A stretch of DNA of 64,000 bases from Gymnorhina tibicen (lineage: Eukaryota; Chordata; Aves; Passeriformes; Artamidae), in the NCBI GenBank assembly GCA_013399875.1, contig VXAZ01004023.1, positions 1,487,422 to 1,551,421 of the forward strand. Direction: 5' to 3'. This document shows positions 59,935-64,000 of the stretch, one piece after another (position 1 is the stretch's first letter; every line of letters starts with the position of its first letter). The position numbers and the translations under genes were made by a program. Below the pieces are notes generated by a model. The model searched no databases. It was not told where the DNA came from and saw only the letters and a program-made list of their open reading frames with translations.

Positions 59935-60290
59935 AACAACCTGATGATGGAGAGAGGTATAATTATCTCATTTGACTAGTGAGGAACTTAAAGAGATTAA
60001 GATGAAAATAGTAAAAAAAAAAAAAGCCCATTAATTTTAGGTGCCCACTTTAGGATGTCTAGGAATTAATCTTTTAGAGTACTTAGCATAATGTAGTCCT
60101 ATACACTCAAGAATTTCACTGCAGTCAGAAGTGCTTGGCACTTTTTATGTAGAAACTCTCATCTAAAGCACTTTCAAATAGAGGAACATGTAATTATTGG
60201 GCAATCCAAATGACTGTCCAGCATCACACCAGAATTTTGTGGCGGAATGAGGGAGAGAATCCAGTTTTCCAGGGGTTCTGTGACATTGCC
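59935..60290. repeat. Ancient MIR-like / amniote repeat composite
   Basis: ATTATCTCATTTGACTAGTG then AGGAACTTAAAGAGATTAAG recalls the core of MIR-type SINEs ('cccattttacagatgaggaaactgaggc...agagattaagt'). After a 13-base A run (60013-60025), TTTTAGGTGCCCACTTTAGG, AGAGTACTTAGCA, CACTGCAGTCAGAAGTGCTT and CTAAAGCACTTT recall an old reptile/bird repeat with 'ttaggtgcccaactt...', 'cagagtgcttagca' and 'aagtgcttggca'. The copies are strongly diverged and boundaries are uncertain. Confidence 0.5.
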
Positions 60291-63200
60291 CTTCTCTTTT
60301 CATGACATCCTGCCTGAAGCACTGAGTGTAACCTAACAGCAGTTACAAAGAAAGCCAAAACCCTGCAGGTAATAAACTTTTCCCCACACAGGTGTAACAC
60401 ATATTCGCTTCCATGAACTGAATGAGCCAAGAGTCCTTTGGAAAGCAGTTGGGATCATGTGAGTACAGGCTATGCTCTTTTGCAAGGGCTCTGGTTAAGA
60501 TTTCATAGATGGACACCCACTCTTCTAATCCCTCTCTCCTAAACCCCATCTCCTTATCTCCTTTCTTCTAATTTTGGAACTCTTTGGTTTACATTCAGAA
60601 AGTCGTCTAAACACAATGTTTCCCCCAGTACAACACAATTGCATATGTACCATCAAAACAAACACTGGGAATGTCTTTTCATTTCAGAAACACGCCACTT
60701 AAAATAGACACTGATAGAGGACACATTTTTTGCAATTCCATTGATATTTATCTTGAATTCCTAGCAAATTCTGGGCTTGATTTTCTGTGGATATTGATGG
60801 GATTGTAAAACAACTTGTCTCAGCAAGTTCTGGGTGGGCATGCTGCTGCATCACAGGTATTGAATGGTATATCAAAAAAATCCATCTCATCCATACCACC
60901 TTTTCTGAAGGTGGTTTTCTGATACTGACTGAGCCAAACATTTTTAAGATGTGCAGGCTTTTCAGATTGTGGAAGTGGCAATACTTATGTCTGGTCTTTT
61001 TGAAACCAGCTCATCCACATAGAGATGATACTTGTCAAGCAGCATCAAGTAACAGTGTCTACTAAGAGTCTTAATGTCAGGCACATCAGTTTCTAATTTA
61101 ACTCATAAAATAGCTGAAGTAATCCAGTAATCTCGCTTTTATACAAACAGATAAGAACACGAGCAGCTTGTTGACTCAGACAGGAGCCACCATTTTCTCT
61201 TCTCATTCAATGCATGTTTCAGTGTCTCTCTCCCTTTCACCATAAAATACAGTGAAATGTTGTGAATATTCCCAACACACAGAATTGTGATTGCTAAGGC
61301 ACATGTTATGAGTAGCAAAAGTATTTAACTCAAAGGTTGACTTGGAAAAATTAAGGTCAATCTTGACTGCGGAGCTAGCTGGAATTGCATCATTTTGACT
61401 TAAAAATAAAGAAATATATGTAGAAGGAGGAGGTGTATGGAAGTAAAAGAACAAGAAAGGTAAAATTTTCTAATGTTTAGCACTCAAGAACATCAAACAA
61501 ATGTAAGAAGGACTTGACACACTGGGCTATTTCATCTACAGTGGGCAGTAAGAAAAAAGGGGACACACAGAGGAGCCAGTGGTGTCATACAAAGCAAATG
61601 GCAATGGGAACATTCTCCAAGAAACTGCATCACTTCCAGGACATCCTCAGCACAGACATGTATTCAGACAGCATGAATTAGCTGTGAGTTAATACATTTG
61701 GTAGAGTTCTACTTGAATGGAACATACACATGGACAATTTCTGAAAAATTAATATTCTATAGTTAGCATCATTAAACATGGGATAACTGCCTCCCACAAC
61801 AATAACACTGTCTACAGCATTTGTCATGTTTCCAAATATGGGAGATGCCACTGAAAAGATAAACATGACAGCTTGGTAAATAGCCAAAGCAACTCTTACA
61901 AGTTATGCCTATGTCAAGTAATATTTTTGACCTGATTTGCACAGTATGAGTGGGGAAAATAAATATTTTATTTTGAAAGTTTGCTCGAAAAACAACAAAA
62001 TGATCCGAAACAGATCCGCAAGTGACAGTCTGCTAATTTAAAAGTATACTATATGATAGGGAGCATCTTTTCCAATTAACCAGCCATGACTGCGCTGTAT
62101 TTTGAAAAGACTGAGAAAATGTACTAGCCTAGCTTTGTTGATCTGATCGTTCTCTGAAATTAACAGCCAGAAATTTCCCCATGTATCTTTATGGATGCAT
62201 GTGTTGGCCATCAGTGAGGGCTTGAGAAAAGGCTCTATGGCCCTGCGCTGGACTGGTACAGTCTGGGGTAGTCAGCCGATTTATAGAAGAGCTGAAGGCC
62301 TTTCTCTCTCCTGGAATGAATGTCTTTGGAATGAAAATTTTTAGTCTAGTCTAAAACCAAAATAATGCTAAGCATATCTTAGTAGCTCCACAGAAGTGAA
62401 AGACTGCACACTGCAAGAGGAGAAAAACTGTGTTTGCAGCCCAGAATAATTTTTATTTGTGTGGTTTTGTGTGTATCTGTGCTCTTGCAAACATGCTCTT
62501 ACAAACGTGCTTCTATATATTGTCTATTGTTACATCCAGGAATCATTTTGAAAAGAAACAGCAAAAAACTTTTCTTCTACCAGAGATTTGATGCTTCTTA
62601 AGGAAGAGATAAAACCCACCACTGACACAGAAGAGATAAAAAACAACTGAAGGACTAGTCAGAACAACAAAAAGGAATGACTTGTTTCAGGATGTCTGTA
62701 TGTATCACGGCAATAATATCTAATTAGGTTAAGTGTTCTATTTAATAATTCACTGTGTAATGAGATAGAGTAACAGAGAGTAATGGGATTTGTCAAAGCC
62801 CAAGCCAGTGCAGCATAAAACATGTTAGATATTTAAAACACTTTCAGAATAACAAGATCAGTTGATTTAAAAGCCACTTATGATGTTGTGCCGTTGTGAA
62901 CTGCCACATCCTATGGGTTATCTGACGGGAAAGCTGTTTACTTGTCCTTTTAAAACTTTTTTTGTCACTGACTTTCAGGAAGAGATTATCTCTGTGCACT
63001 AAGCAAATTGCGTAAAAGCAGGTAGCTATGAAAATATGTGTTCTTAAGCCTTTCTGAGGCAGAAAAGGAAAAAGAAAAGAGAAAATATACCTCCTATAAA
63101 ATAGCCAGTACATAATCTCAGAAGTTCATTATAGCCTTGAGCACACTGGTTTGCATCCCAGATTAAAGGATTTTCAAAAGGAACTGTGATTGTCTTGTCA

Positions 63201-64000
63201 CGGTTGAGCTAGATATTAGTTGGCTGAGCTGAGTATCAAATATGGGAAATTAGTTGCCATTAAAAGCTAGCTTCAGGCAGTTCATTTCTCATCAGCCAAG
63301 CTGTGTGAGCCTCCTGCTGTGGACAGTGAACATTAGCTTACTAAATACTTTTGCTAATCAGACACCACATTACTAACAGAGGTGCCTGAATTTAGAGAGG
63401 AGGAGTTGGATGGCAGATACTGGAAATCTGTCTGAGGTAAGATTAACTGCTTTTCTTTATCAGAAGAGTTAACTTGCCTTTTCCCCAGGCCTCTATTAAA
63501 AAAAGATAAGACCAAATTCTTCTCTGGTTTTGTTTCTGCTATTTGAACCATACTTCTATCGTTATTATTTTCAATCCTGGGAAAGCCGTAGAGGAGACAA
63601 ATTGAGTCAAGGTAACTTAAAAGTCAGATAATAGGAATTTGCTGCATTGGTGGTGCTTTAGGAATTTTCTGGCTTGGAGGATAACAACTATTTGTGACAC
63701 CTTGACAAACACCACCATCTTTGAAATAAAATTTGTCCTCAGTGTGAGGTACAGAGACCTGCAACAGGACATGACATGCCACATTTGCACTTCTGCTGTG
63801 TTGCCTTTAAGGAAGAAATAATCGGTTTTGACAAAATCAGAACTGACCTGAGTGTCTGACCTAGCCCCAAATTTATTTTACTCTTATTTTAATGATGGTT
63901 TGGAAACATAAGTGGCATTTTTCTTCTCTTAACATGCTCCTTTGCATTAACTTCATTGCTATAGCCAATACTACACTAAAGTAATAGTTTCTGGTCTTAC
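60291..64000. other. Non-coding unique sequence to the end of the window
   Basis: No gene, RNA gene or recognised repeat. Frames are 92 codons or fewer. The part from 61.4 to 63.1 kb is AT-rich without simple repeats of note. Confidence 0.5.

Noticed and set aside
1..64000. CRISPR arrays, bacterial operons, tRNA and rRNA genes
   Set aside because: No regularly spaced repeats, no cloverleaf with A/B boxes that I could recognise, and no rRNA signature. The composition and retroelements are avian.

Overview
This 64 kb window reads as non-coding nuclear DNA from a bird, most likely a passerine or another neoavian. It contains truncated CR1 LINE 3' ends in the avian form (one keeps the ATTCTATG-type terminal repeat, read here on the minus strand) and solo LTRs of endogenous retrovirus families that I know from songbird genomes. 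The base composition is moderately AT-rich, and short (CA)n, (TTTG)n and poly-A tracts are scattered through it. I found no bacterial gene organisation, operon, CRISPR array or insertion sequence. The species cannot be fixed from what is visible.

No protein-coding gene could be supported. The open frames are short, overlap on both strands, and resemble no protein I recognise. The longest (204 codons, about 45.7-46.3 kb) lies antisense to a decayed LTR. No run of frames bounded by splice signals makes a convincing multi-exon gene. The window is best described as a gene desert or the inside of a very large intron.

Layout. 0-12 kb: unique sequence, with a TG-rich tract at 2.6 kb, a GC-richer patch at 4.4-5.1 kb, two enhancer-like AT-rich stretches (4.1-4.3 and 7.5-7.9 kb) and an ancient repeat scrap at 10.05 kb. 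12-28 kb: a possible CR1 tip (12.8 kb), two clear CR1 3' ends on the minus strand (15.7 and 24.1 kb), a 26-bp palindrome (19.6 kb) and a 51-bp tandem duplication (21.5 kb). 28-39 kb: unique sequence with a few exact hairpins (34.4, 35.05 and 36.4 kb). 39.7-40.3 kb: a nearly complete solo LTR on the plus strand, with a TATA-like box and an ATTAAA signal. 44-47.5 kb: the densest part, holding a palindromic ancient amniote repeat, a POU/SOX-like motif cluster, a second and internally shortened LTR (minus), a CR1 fragment (minus), another ancient repeat and a small CpG-dense patch. 51.7-54.5 kb: markedly purine-rich on the plus strand, with an old LINE-like tail near 53.4-53.7 kb. 58-60.3 kb: an alternating purine-pyrimidine tract, a possible third LTR (minus) and an ancient MIR-like composite. 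The remainder is unique sequence.

There are no genes here that act together. The functional candidates are regulatory: enhancer-like motif clusters, the CpG patch and LTR-borne promoter signals. They are inferences from motif content and need comparative alignment. I saw no new biological system. Repeat family names are from memory and were not checked against a library.
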